A stretch of DNA of 64,000 nucleotides, taken from positions 1,633,207-1,697,206 of the forward strand of contig NZ_KB905466.1 in assembly GCF_000381365.1 (NCBI RefSeq). Reading direction: 5' to 3'. Under the pieces are notes generated by a model. The model worked only from the letters and a program-made list of their open reading frames with translations. It searched no databases and was not told the DNA's origin. Both the position numbers and the translations under genes were made by a program. Positions 7,212-16,219 of the stretch are shown piece after piece (positions within the stretch are counted from its first letter, which is position 1; each line of letters begins with the position of its first letter). Source of the stretch: Bacteroides salyersiae WAL 10018 = DSM 18765 = JCM 12988 (GTDB lineage: Bacteria > Bacteroidota > Bacteroidia > Bacteroidales > Bacteroidaceae).

Positions 7212-9686
7212 ATGAAAATTATCATCATTGGAGGTGTAGCAGGTGGAGCAACCACTGCTGCCCGAATCAGAAGAATGGACGAAACATCGGAAATCATTCT
7301 CCTTGAAAAAGGTAAGTATATTTCTTACGCTAACTGTGGATTACCTTATTATATCGGAGATGTGATAACCGATCGTGAAAAATTATTCGTACAGACTCCC
7401 GAAGCTTTTTCCGTACGTTTTCGTGTGGATGTACGTACAGAAAATGAAGTTATCTTTATCGACCGCAAGAAAAAAACAGTGACCGTACGTCTCAACAGTG
7501 AGGATACATACGAAGAAAGTTACGACAAATTATTGATCTCTACCGGTGCAATACCGGTCAGACCACCTCTGCCGGGGATCGATTCCGACGGCATCTTTAC
7601 ACTCAGAAATGTCTATGATACGGACCGGATAAAAAAATATATCCATGAACACCCTGTTCGTAAAGCAGTGGTTATCGGGGCCGGATTTATCGGTCTGGAA
7701 ATGGCAGAAAACTTACATGCGTTGGGAGCTAAGGTCTCGATCGTAGAGATGGCCAATCAGGTAATGACTCCCATCGATTTCTCGATGGCTTCCCTCGTAC
7801 ATCAGCATCTGATGGATAAAGGAGTGAATTTATATCTGGAACAAGCGGTCGCCTCCTTTGAGAGAACAGGAAAAGAACTGAAAGTAATATTCAAAAACGG
7901 GCAATCGATTCAGGCGGATATCGTCATACTCTCCATCGGCGTACGTCCGGAAACGACATTGGCACGTGCTGCCGGACTGACAATCGGAGAAGCCGGCGGT
8001 ATTGCCGTAAATGACTTCCTGCAAACCTCAGATGAAGCGATCTATGCAATCGGCGATGCCATTGAATACCACCATCCGATCACGGGAAAACCCTGGTTGA
8101 ACTACCTCGCAGGCCCTGCCAACAGGCAAGGCCGTATCGTTGCCGACAATCTTTTAGGAGCAAAAATCAAATATGAAGGAGCTATCGGTACTTCCATTGC
8201 CAAAGTATTCGACCTCACCGTAGCGACCACCGGATTGCCCGGTAAACGCCTGCGACAAGCAGAAATAGCCTACGTCTCATCAACCACTCATTCTTCTTCA
8301 CATGCCGGTTATTATCCGGATGCTACCCAGATGAGTATCAAAATCACGTTTGATAAAGAAAGCGGTAAACTATACGGTGCACAGATTGTCGGCTACGACG
8401 GAGTTGACAAGCGTATCGATGAATTTGCACTTATTATCAAACATCAAGGCACCATCTACGACCTGACGCAAGTGGAACAGGCATATGCACCTCCGTTCTC
8501 ATCGGCCAAAGATCCGGTAGCCATTGCAGGTTACGTGGCCGAAGATATCATTGCAGAAAAAGTGAAGCTTGTTTATTGGCGCGATCTGCGCGATATCCGG
8601 CTGGAACACGAATTTCTATTGGACGTACGGACACCCGATGAATTCTCTTTAGGATCATTGCCAAGCGCAGTCAACATACCATTGGATGAAATACGTGACC
8701 GCATTGACGAAATTCCCAAAGACAAACCCGTATACGTGTTCTGTGCCGTCGGCCTAAGAGGATATTTAGCCTACCGTATACTTTCTCAGCATGGATACGA
8801 TAAAGTGCGCAACCTTTCCGGCGGATTAAAAATTTATAAGGCGGCTACCGCACCCATTGTTCTGAACGAAGAAAATGACATTCAACATACTGATAATAAG
8901 GTAACTCCTACTACCGTCACCCCTTCTCCGCAGCCGTCAGCAAACACCGATTCATCAGCACGTGTCATTCGGGTGGATGCCTGTGGTATGCAGTGTCCCG
9001 GACCTATCCTGAAAATGAAAAAAACAATGGATACACTCACTCCCGGCGAACGGGTAGAGGTCATTTCCACTGATCCCGGTTTTGCGCGTGATGCGTCTGC
9101 ATGGTGTAATTCCACTGGGAACAAGCTGATTTCTAAAGAAAGTTCAGGTGGAAAATCGGTGGTGATTATTGAAAAAGAGGAACCGAAAGCCTGTAATCTG
9201 GTGACTTCCTGCGAAGGTAAAGGCAAAACTTTTATCATGTTTAGCGATGATCTTGATAAAGCATTAGCTACCTTTGTGCTGGCAAACGGTGCAGCAGCAA
9301 CCGGGCAAAAGGTAACTATCTTCTTCACCTTTTGGGGACTGAACGTTATAAAACGGCTTAGTAAACCCAAAGTAAAAAAGGATATTTTTGGAAAAATGTT
9401 CGGTATGATGTTACCTTCCAGTTCACTAAAGTTGAAATTATCCAAAATGAGTATGGGAGGCATAGGAGGAAAAATGATGCGGTCCATAATGAAGCACAAA
9501 GGCATAGACTCACTGGAATCTCTGCGCCGGCAAGCATTGGAGAATGGTGTGGAATTTATTGCTTGTCAAATGTCTATGGACGTAATGGGAGTGAAAAAAG
9601 AAGAATTATTGGATGAAATAACCATTGGCGGAGTAGCTACGTATATGGAACGCGCCGACAATGCGAACATTAACCTGTTTATATAA
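7212..9686 (+). CDS. CoA-disulfide reductase-like oxidoreductase fused to rhodanese, TusA and DsrE-like domains
   Basis: This 824-residue cytosolic multidomain protein probably handles persulfide, thiol or CoA-disulfide chemistry. In order, it has: an FAD/NAD(P) disulfide oxidoreductase (1-330) with GGVAGGATTAARIRR and redox Cys42 (SYANCGLPYYIGD); a second dinucleotide site, VVIGAGFIGLE (153-163); a dimerisation domain (330-450); a rhodanese domain (about 455-545) with Cys511 in the loop CAVGLRG; a TusA-like domain (585-655) with CPGP and Cys595; and a DsrE-like domain (670-824) with EFIACQMSMDVMG. All expected catalytic Cys residues are present. A MarR gene follows after 8 bp and may control or sense the same stress. 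Substrate is inferred, not shown. Confidence 0.9.
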   Translation: MKIIIIGGVAGGATTAARIRRMDETSEIILLEKGKYISYANCGLPYYIGDVITDREKLFVQTPEAFSVRFRVDVRTENEVIFIDRKKKTVTVRLNSEDTYEESYDKLLISTGAIPVRPPLPGIDSDGIFTLRNVYDTDRIKKYIHEHPVRKAVVIGAGFIGLEMAENLHALGAKVSIVEMANQVMTPIDFSMASLVHQHLMDKGVNLYLEQAVASFERTGKELKVIFKNGQSIQADIVILSIGVRPETTLARAAGLTIGEAGGIAVNDFLQTSDEAIYAIGDAIEYHHPITGKPWLNYLAGPANRQGRIVADNLLGAKIKYEGAIGTSIAKVFDLTVATTGLPGKRLRQAEIAYVSSTTHSSSHAGYYPDATQMSIKITFDKESGKLYGAQIVGYDGVDKRIDEFALIIKHQGTIYDLTQVEQAYAPPFSSAKDPVAIAGYVAEDIIAEKVKLVYWRDLRDIRLEHEFLLDVRTPDEFSLGSLPSAVNIPLDEIRDRIDEIPKDKPVYVFCAVGLRGYLAYRILSQHGYDKVRNLSGGLKIYKAATAPIVLNEENDIQHTDNKVTPTTVTPSPQPSANTDSSARVIRVDACGMQCPGPILKMKKTMDTLTPGERVEVISTDPGFARDASAWCNSTGNKLISKESSGGKSVVIIEKEEPKACNLVTSCEGKGKTFIMFSDDLDKALATFVLANGAAATGQKVTIFFTFWGLNVIKRLSKPKVKKDIFGKMFGMMLPSSSLKLKLSKMSMGGIGGKMMRSIMKHKGIDSLESLRRQALENGVEFIACQMSMDVMGVKKEELLDEITIGGVATYMERADNANINLFI

Positions 9687-9694
9687 AAAAATAA

Positions 9695-10045
9695 ATGAAA
9701 ACAATATGCATAATGCGCGATATTTACAAAGCCCTCGCGGGCTTTGAAGCGCAGTTTGAAGAAGTATACGGTTTATCACTTAATGAAGCGATGATACTGT
9801 GTGCCCTGCAGGAAGCCCAAAAGGAGATGACATCCACAGATTTGTCTGCCCGTACCGAAATGGGAACTTCCCACACTTCTAAAGTCATCAGAACCGTGGA
9901 AGAAAAGGGATTGATAAAAAGAGCCTTAGGGGAAACGGATAAAAGACAAATGTATTTCAGTTTGACCCCGAAAGGGGAGAAACAATTGGAAGCCATTAAC
10001 CTCGAAAAAGTGGAAGTGCCGGAAATGCTCAAACCTCTTCTATAA
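9695..10045 (+). CDS. MarR-family transcriptional regulator
   Basis: This is a 116-residue winged-helix protein. It has a recognition region (TDLSARTEMGTSHTSKVIRTVEEKG) and the wing typical of MarR (LIKRALGETDKRQMYFSLTPKGEKQL). It is short for the family (usually about 140), with a reduced C-terminal dimerisation helix. Translation may instead begin at Met9 (MRDIYKAL). The gene starts 8 bp after the CoA-disulfide reductase fusion, so it is in that operon and probably regulates it, perhaps through the palindrome GTTCATGAAC at 7143-7152. Confidence 0.87.
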   Translation: MKTICIMRDIYKALAGFEAQFEEVYGLSLNEAMILCALQEAQKEMTSTDLSARTEMGTSHTSKVIRTVEEKGLIKRALGETDKRQMYFSLTPKGEKQLEAINLEKVEVPEMLKPLL

Positions 10046-10151
10046 ATAATTTAAACTGGCTCTGAAAGCATGAGTGTAAACAGTAAAAATAGCACACATT
10101 CCATCATTTTTATAAGTCATTGTATATCAATATACTAAGACACGTCTTCTT

Positions 10152-10239
10152 TTTCTCTACGAGGAACTTACCGTTCCTCGTAGAGTTTCCCTTCGTTTTT
10201 CGTAGAGGAACAACGCCTTCCTCGTAGAGGAACACGACA
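10152..10239. repeat. Tandem array of four 22-nt palindromic units
   Basis: Units start at 10152, 10174, 10196 and 10218. Each carries a variant of the palindrome TTCCTC-GTA-GAGGAA followed by a variable linker of about 7 nt. Unit 4 is a perfect palindrome (10218-10232). Unit 1 holds the core in inverse form (CTCTACGAGGAA). It lies between convergent genes and may act as a terminator. The same palindrome recurs at 47746. Confidence 0.75.
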
Positions 10240-10276
10240 AAGACTCATAAAATACAACAAAACGAACAAAAAACAT

Positions 10277-11575
10277 CTATTCGTCCAGCCACTTTTGTAT
10301 CTGCGAAATCACATGCATTCTCATGCTCTCCGGTAATGTGCTGATCCGTGCCAAATGGCTTCCACCGGGTTGAACAAACACCGACACATTTTTCTTCCCT
10401 TTTAGCCAAGTCACACCGGCGGCTGTCCAAGGATCATTTTGCCCGTAGATAAATATCATCTTCGGATCATTGTCCTTCAGAAAGTTCACTATTTTCCGAC
10501 CAAGCTTTTTATGAAATTTCATATGCCGTAATTCTTTCGGAAGCATCAACCTCCGCAAATAATGCTTGCTGCTTTTAATAGAAAGATATTCTCTGAACGG
10601 TTCGATATCATAACCGTAGTATCCCAATTCACGGGCCGCTTGTACAAAGAAAGAAACATTCGGACTATCGCAAGTAAAATAAGACGGGGCACTGACATCC
10701 AACAAATGCCGGAATATCTCTTCGTCCGATGCCGTAGAGGAAGGGATATTACTCACTTCCGTCCCCCATTGCCAGAGTGCAAACGAATACTCCAGCACAC
10801 AAAAATCATAAATTTCATCTAACGGAGCACGAAAGACATACTTCTTTTCAGTGCAATAGGTTTCGAAACGGGGTAATAACCTGCTTTTTCGTTTCAACAC
10901 TTCCAACTGGAAATCTTCGACCTTTTTCCGCTCTTCGGCCGTAGAAACCTGCTGCAGAAACGGCTCATGCCTGCCGTCTTCCACGCCATAACAAAGCGGT
11001 GCTACATAAGGAACCGAAATATCCACATCGTCCGGAAAAAAAGCACGATACAATAAGGAAGTCTGCCCTCCTTTGCTAATACCCGTGCTTATCCATTTCC
11101 CCGGATACATCGTCTTAAATGCAGCAGTCACGGCATGCAGGTCTTTGGCAGAATTTTCGGCAGTCAGATACTTCCAGTCTCTCGGTTCCGGAGTAGACTC
11201 CAGAAAAAAGCGATGTTCTACAAATATCATATTTGCATTAAACAAGCGTGATAACTCCTCACGATAGCCCGGACGCATGGCATAAGCGGCTCCATATCCC
11301 TCGGTAACGATCACCGTAGGACGGTCGAATCCGACGTGTGCCACAATAACACGTTGATGAAACGAACCCTTTTTCGGATGACGATGATCCAGAGGTTGAG
11401 AGAAATAAATAACGTATTTCTCTACAAATTCAGTTGTTTCCAACGGTTTCACACGATCGACAAGAGCCATATTTTCCACTTTTTCCAGTAAACCGGCCTG
11501 TGCCGATAAACGGGCGGACAGAAGCAAAAGTGAAAAAACCCAAAGTACTGCATAGCAGCGAGGTAACTGTTTCAT
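10277..11575 (-). CDS. Secreted S37 (PS-10)-type serine peptidase
   Basis: This is an exported alpha/beta-hydrolase-fold peptidase, probably a periplasmic tripeptidyl aminopeptidase-like enzyme. I start it at ATG 11575 (432 aa), because the next 26 residues form a signal peptide (MKQLPRCYAVLWVFSLLLLS, cut near ARLSAQA). The longer reading from 11635 would bury this signal. Catalytic residues by pattern are Ser167 in GISKGG, Asp381 in YGQNDPW and His407 in GGSHLAR. VIVTEGYGA and FVEHRFF are typical of the S28/S37 group. A TATCTTTG -7 box (minus strand, 11607-11600) precedes the start. Confidence 0.85.
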   Translation of the reverse strand: MKQLPRCYAVLWVFSLLLLSARLSAQAGLLEKVENMALVDRVKPLETTEFVEKYVIYFSQPLDHRHPKKGSFHQRVIVAHVGFDRPTVIVTEGYGAAYAMRPGYREELSRLFNANMIFVEHRFFLESTPEPRDWKYLTAENSAKDLHAVTAAFKTMYPGKWISTGISKGGQTSLLYRAFFPDDVDISVPYVAPLCYGVEDGRHEPFLQQVSTAEERKKVEDFQLEVLKRKSRLLPRFETYCTEKKYVFRAPLDEIYDFCVLEYSFALWQWGTEVSNIPSSTASDEEIFRHLLDVSAPSYFTCDSPNVSFFVQAARELGYYGYDIEPFREYLSIKSSKHYLRRLMLPKELRHMKFHKKLGRKIVNFLKDNDPKMIFIYGQNDPWTAAGVTWLKGKKNVSVFVQPGGSHLARISTLPESMRMHVISQIQKWLDE

Positions 11576-11753
11576 ACGTATCCGATTTTTAATTTCGTAC
11601 AAAGATAACCCCTTTCCGGAGATAATCCGGCCCATACTTTAACATTTTAACATTCACCTCTGCGAACCTTTTATAACAGAAGTTGTTGTTTCTATCAAAA
11701 GCCTAAGGTACCAGAGCAGGATTTTTTTATTTAACCTAAACATTATAAAAGAT

Positions 11754-12386
11754 ATGAAGAGATTAATTCCTATTTTATTGGCGGTCTTTGCGTTCGCTGC
11801 TTGCGAAAAAGACCCCGACATGGACAAATTGGACAATGATTATTTGGTGTATACCAATTACGACAAGAAGGCTAACTTCAAAGAGTTCACCACTTACTAC
11901 TTGCCGGACAAAATTCTCGTGATCAGCGATAAAGAAGAACCGGAATATCTGGAAGGAGAAGCTGCACAAGAAATTCTCGCCGCTTATAAAAGCAATATGG
12001 ATCAAAGAGGTTACATAATGGCGGCTTCTAAAGAAGAGGCTCAATTGGGTATACAAGTAAGTTACATCAAAAGCACCTATTTCTTCACCGATTACGGACA
12101 ACCGGAATGGTGGTGGGGCTATCCCGGATACTGGGGCTCAGGCTACTGGGGCAACTGGGGTGGCGGATGGTATTATCCATACGCAGTGAACTATAGTTAT
12201 AGCACCAACTCATTCATCACGGAAATTGTAAATCTGGATGCACCGGAAGGACCAAAGGAAAAACTGCCTATCTTATGGACAAGTTACATGACCGGCTTGG
12301 TTTATTCCAGCAATATGAACAAAGCACTCGCTGTGAAAGGTGTTAACCAGGCATTTACACAATCACCTTATCTTACTAACAAATAA
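11754..12386 (+). CDS. DUF4136-domain lipoprotein
   Basis: This 210-residue envelope lipoprotein has a signal peptide with lipobox FAAC (Cys17). It then shows the DUF4136 pattern: DYLVYTNYDKKANFKEFTTYYLPD, and a later LGIQVSYIKSTYFF. A Trp/Gly/Tyr-rich stretch (about residues 119-143) sits in the middle. The function of the family is unknown. It lies 20 bp before an outer-membrane beta-barrel gene, so the pair is probably one envelope operon. Confidence 0.85.
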   Translation: MKRLIPILLAVFAFAACEKDPDMDKLDNDYLVYTNYDKKANFKEFTTYYLPDKILVISDKEEPEYLEGEAAQEILAAYKSNMDQRGYIMAASKEEAQLGIQVSYIKSTYFFTDYGQPEWWWGYPGYWGSGYWGNWGGGWYYPYAVNYSYSTNSFITEIVNLDAPEGPKEKLPILWTSYMTGLVYSSNMNKALAVKGVNQAFTQSPYLTNK

Positions 12387-12406
12387 CAACTAACATTAGA
12401 AACGTT

Positions 12407-13036
12407 ATGAAGACAATAAAATATATTTCCGTCAGAGTGTTGGCCATCGCAGCCCTCGCTCTCGTCTTTGCCATGCCGGCAAAGGCACAATTATCAGATA
12501 ATGGATATGCGAATATCGACTGGCAATTTAATGTACCGTTAAGCAATGGATTTGCAGATGATGCAAGTGGCTGGGGTATGAACTTCGAAGGTGGTTATTT
12601 CGTAACCCCCAACCTGGGATTAGGCCTCTTCCTAAACTATCACACCAACCATGAATATGTAGGCCGTGAAACCTTTTCGGTAAATGGCGGTAGCATGACC
12701 AGCGACCAGCAACACACCATCTTTCAGTTGCCTTTCGGTGCCGCAGCACGTTATCAGTTCAACCGTGGTGGAGCATGGCAACCTTATGCCGGTGTAAAAC
12801 TCGGTACAGAATATGCCAAAGTCCGCTCTAACTATAACATCTTTGAATCCAGAAACGAAAACTGGGGTTTCTACGTATCACCGGAAGTCGGTTTGAATGT
12901 TTACCCATGGGCTTATGGTCCGGGATTGCATCTGGCCCTGTATTATAGCTATAGCACCAACAAAGCCGACAACGTATTGACTTACAATGTGGACAAACTG
13001 AACAACTTCGGTTTCCGTATCGGATTGTCGTTCTAA
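12407..13036 (+). CDS. Outer-membrane beta-barrel protein (OmpW/PorT-like size)
   Basis: This 209-residue protein has a clear signal peptide (cleavage after MPAKA, mature QLSDNG). Alternating aromatic strands follow: MNFEGGYFVTPNLGLGLFLNY, GAAARYQFNRGGAWQPYAGVKLGTEY, GLHLALYYSYS. It ends in a terminal Phe (NFGFRIGLSF), the usual signal for outer-membrane insertion. It pairs with the DUF4136 lipoprotein upstream. Ligand and function are unknown. Confidence 0.88.
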   Translation: MKTIKYISVRVLAIAALALVFAMPAKAQLSDNGYANIDWQFNVPLSNGFADDASGWGMNFEGGYFVTPNLGLGLFLNYHTNHEYVGRETFSVNGGSMTSDQQHTIFQLPFGAAARYQFNRGGAWQPYAGVKLGTEYAKVRSNYNIFESRNENWGFYVSPEVGLNVYPWAYGPGLHLALYYSYSTNKADNVLTYNVDKLNNFGFRIGLSF

Positions 13037-13037
13037 A

Positions 13038-13150
13038 TAGTGATAAATGATTAGTAATTAGTGATAAGTGATTAGTACCCTGCAGCATCATCGCGCAGCC
13101 CACTAATCACTTATCACTTTATCACTAATTGCTTATCACTAATCTCTTAT
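13038..13150. repeat. Long inverted repeat made of TTAGTGATAAG words
   Basis: The best perfect arms are AGTGATAAGTGATTAGT (13060-13076) and its complement (13102-13118). Each arm is itself a run of repeated TTAGTGATAA/TTAGTAA words, and the centre is GC-rich (GCAGCATCATCGCGCAG). It lies between convergent genes, so it may terminate both, but its make-up is unlike a simple terminator. Confidence 0.75.
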
Positions 13151-13171
13151 CACGAACCACCACTTATTTGT

Positions 13172-16171
13172 CTACTTCATCGCCTTATAAAGTACTTCCT
13201 GTATTCGAGGACGAATATCCAACTCCATTAATTTGCGATTTGTTGCATCAGGATAGGTACGATTACTTAAAAAAACATAGATCAGTTCATTATCCGGATC
13301 GACCCAGGCACAAGTACCTGTAAAACCGGTATGCCCATATACAGAGGCCGGTGCAGATTTTGTACAAGGACTTTTATCAGGAGTTTTCATATCCGGCTTA
13401 TCAAAACCGAGCCCGCGACGGCTGATTTTAGAGACCTCGGTAGTAAACAACTTACAGGTTTCGCGGCTCAAATAACGATGCCCATCCAATTCTCCTTCAT
13501 TCAAAAGCATCTGATAAATACGAGCTATTTCACGGGCATTAGAAAATAATCCGGCATTACCGCCGACTCCTCCCTGAAATGCGGCACACTCATCATGAAC
13601 AAACCCCTGCAGTACACTTTTTCGCAAAAACCGGTCATTGGCCGAGGGAATAATCTCTGACTTCGGAAGACGGCGCAAAGGAAGATACAACGTACGTTCC
13701 AATCCCATTGGCGCATAAAACTCTTTCGCTAAATATTCATCCATCGGCATATCCGCCAACCGGTCCACCAAAAAACGCAAAAGGATAAAGCCGATATCAC
13801 TGTAACGGTATTGTTTGGTTTTCAACGGTATCTCCGATATCTTTTCCTGTAAAACCTGTACGAAAGACTTATTAAGCCATAAGCTGTCACTAATCTGCAA
13901 ACTGCATTCGGAAGTACGAACTTTGGAAGTCATTCCCTGCAAAAAACGGAAATTAGGATTCGCCCATGTAGTAGCCCCCAAGCGCAATGGATGCAGTGCA
14001 TCCCGCCGTGCAGAAAACAGACGTCCTTTATAACTCTCTTTATCAATAGCTTCGGGATAAAGAACGATTCCGGCAGGTAATCCGGATTGGTGCAAGAGTA
14101 TTTCACGAATAGTTATGTCCTTTTTATCGGTTCCCTGTAACCACGGTAAATAATCGGAGAGCTTATCCGATAAATTAAAACGTCCCTTATCATAGAGCTT
14201 CATCAAAGCTAACAATGTTCCGGTTGTTTTTGAAAGTGAAGCAATGTCATACACATCGGCCGAATGTACCGGCGCACTACCTTTTCCTGCATGAGTACCA
14301 AAACAGCGGTCATACAAAATCTGCCCCTCTTTCATCACCACAATCTGACAACCGGGATAAGCTCCTGCTTTTATTCCCATCCGGGCAATGGAATCAATAC
14401 GATCGAGCATTACAGAAGACATGCCGTATTCTTCCGGTTTAAAATGAGGAGGGGTATGCGGAGTAATCGTCACCCCGGCTCCCGTAGCAAATAATCCGCC
14501 AAGACTGGCAGAAAGCCGGCCGTCTGCCGAAGCACGGGCAAAAAGGATATCGGCTACCTGCCGTTGTACATCCTGCCCCGTAGAATGTGCCAATACAACG
14601 GCTTGTGCCGTCGAAACAGCACGATGTATCTGCAACATCATCTTTCCGGGAGTAAAGAAAAGATAAACCGTCGGGGGATTTTTTTTATCAGTAGCCAATC
14701 CGGCAAAAAAGTTCTGAAAAGGAGCCAGCCGTTGTTCGCTTACCGCAACAATAACACGGCGATAACCGGAAAGCGAGTCTCTCAAAACCCTTTCCTGCGC
14801 TTCTGTCATCCCTTTACGAAGACGGAAACGCACCAGTGACGTATATTTTCCCAACCTGCCGGCAAGTGCATCCGTCTCTCCGGCATCGCCCACTTCCAGC
14901 AGAGCCATAGGCGGCATTTCTTTATCAGCATGAAGCGGCAGGATGTGTTCTTTATTATTCAAAACAGTTATGGCAGCCAGATTCAAGCGGCGGATCAGAT
15001 CACGCGTCTGAGGTGTGTTGATCCGGGTTCCCAAACCGGAAAGCTGTATATTCGGTTTTCGGCTAAGTCCAAGGGCATATTTATAAGTAAGTACTTTCCG
15101 GCATTTACGATCCAATTCCTCACGCGAAAATTCACCACGCTCTACCGCTCCGATCACGGCCGGTACTTCTGCTTTCAAGTTTCTCGGAGCGAGAACCATA
15201 TCATTCCCTGCCTTCAAAGCCTGCAAACAAAGATCGGCATTACCCGAAACGCCTTTCATTGCAAGCGCATCTGTAAAAATCAACCCTCTAAAAGCTAATT
15301 CTTCCGTCAATAAGCCATATACCACATTACGCGAAAGGGATGAAGGCAACCCACTCAAAGGCTCGATAACAGGCACTTGGAGATGCCCTACCATCATACC
15401 GCTCAACCCGGCCCGTATCGCTTCTTTAAACGGATACAGTTCCACGCTATCCAAGCGTTCACGCGTAAAAGGCAAGACAGGCAATGCCTTATGAGAATCC
15501 ACATCCGTATCTCCATGTCCCGGAAAATGCTTACAAACAGAAAGAACACGTCCACTTTCCAAACCACTGGCATAAGCAATCACTTTATCCGACACACGCA
15601 CAGGGTCCTCACCAAAAGAACGATTATTGATAACCGGATTTTGCGGATTGATATTCACATCCGCCACAGGGGCAAAATTGACCTGTACACCAAGCTCACA
15701 GCATTGACGAGCCATTTCACGGCCATACTCATAAATCAACTGATTATCCTGTATACATCCCAATACCATATTGCGCGGAAAAAGCGGAGTACCGCGAAGG
15801 CGCATCGACAATCCCCATTCCCCGTCAAAAGTAATCATCAACGGAAGACGTGCCATACGTTGCGCCTGATTGGTGAGGATAGCTTGTGTTTGCATTTTTC
15901 CACCGGAAAATAAAAGACCGCCTACTTTATAAGTATCCACCGCTTCGCGCAACAGTGCCTGATTGGCCTTGGTATCTACCGGAGCAATGGTATAAATAAA
16001 CAGTTGCCCTACCTTCTCTTTCAAGCTGAGCCGGTTCATCACCGAATCCACCCATTGCCGGCAATGCGGATCTTGTTCTGCTTTATAAAGAAGAAGAGGA
16101 TGTACATTTGTCTGACCGTACAAAAACTCACCGAAGCAAAAAAGCAGTAGAGGTATCAGGTATTTCTTCAT
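13172..16171 (-). CDS. Exported GH3 N-acetylglucosaminidase (NagZ-like) fused to a beta-lactamase-fold serine hydrolase
   Basis: This 999-residue protein starts at ATG 16171, which gives the signal peptide MKKYLIPLLLFCFGEFLYG. The GH3 domain (about 35-370) shows the NagZ signature KHFPGHGDT (214-222) and probable nucleophile Asp301 (FTDALAMKG). A linker domain follows. The C-terminal class C beta-lactamase/penicillin-binding fold (about 580-990) has SLSKTTG (SxxK), YRYSDIGF (second box) and HTGFTGT (third box). Such fusions occur in Bacteroidetes and suggest peptidoglycan-fragment trimming in the periplasm. It ends an operon with the split 5'-nucleotidase. Substrate is inferred. Confidence 0.9.
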   Translation of the reverse strand: MKKYLIPLLLFCFGEFLYGQTNVHPLLLYKAEQDPHCRQWVDSVMNRLSLKEKVGQLFIYTIAPVDTKANQALLREAVDTYKVGGLLFSGGKMQTQAILTNQAQRMARLPLMITFDGEWGLSMRLRGTPLFPRNMVLGCIQDNQLIYEYGREMARQCCELGVQVNFAPVADVNINPQNPVINNRSFGEDPVRVSDKVIAYASGLESGRVLSVCKHFPGHGDTDVDSHKALPVLPFTRERLDSVELYPFKEAIRAGLSGMMVGHLQVPVIEPLSGLPSSLSRNVVYGLLTEELAFRGLIFTDALAMKGVSGNADLCLQALKAGNDMVLAPRNLKAEVPAVIGAVERGEFSREELDRKCRKVLTYKYALGLSRKPNIQLSGLGTRINTPQTRDLIRRLNLAAITVLNNKEHILPLHADKEMPPMALLEVGDAGETDALAGRLGKYTSLVRFRLRKGMTEAQERVLRDSLSGYRRVIVAVSEQRLAPFQNFFAGLATDKKNPPTVYLFFTPGKMMLQIHRAVSTAQAVVLAHSTGQDVQRQVADILFARASADGRLSASLGGLFATGAGVTITPHTPPHFKPEEYGMSSVMLDRIDSIARMGIKAGAYPGCQIVVMKEGQILYDRCFGTHAGKGSAPVHSADVYDIASLSKTTGTLLALMKLYDKGRFNLSDKLSDYLPWLQGTDKKDITIREILLHQSGLPAGIVLYPEAIDKESYKGRLFSARRDALHPLRLGATTWANPNFRFLQGMTSKVRTSECSLQISDSLWLNKSFVQVLQEKISEIPLKTKQYRYSDIGFILLRFLVDRLADMPMDEYLAKEFYAPMGLERTLYLPLRRLPKSEIIPSANDRFLRKSVLQGFVHDECAAFQGGVGGNAGLFSNAREIARIYQMLLNEGELDGHRYLSRETCKLFTTEVSKISRRGLGFDKPDMKTPDKSPCTKSAPASVYGHTGFTGTCAWVDPDNELIYVFLSNRTYPDATNRKLMELDIRPRIQEVLYKAMK

Positions 16172-16219
16172 CTCATCTAAATATATGATTGGCAAATTAT
16201 CAGTTTAGCATCCGTTCCC

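Noticed and set aside
10152..10239. CRISPR array (also considered for the arrays at 35473, 47680 and 63239)
   Set aside because: Units are contiguous and palindromic with no unique 30-40 nt spacers, and no cas genes are present.
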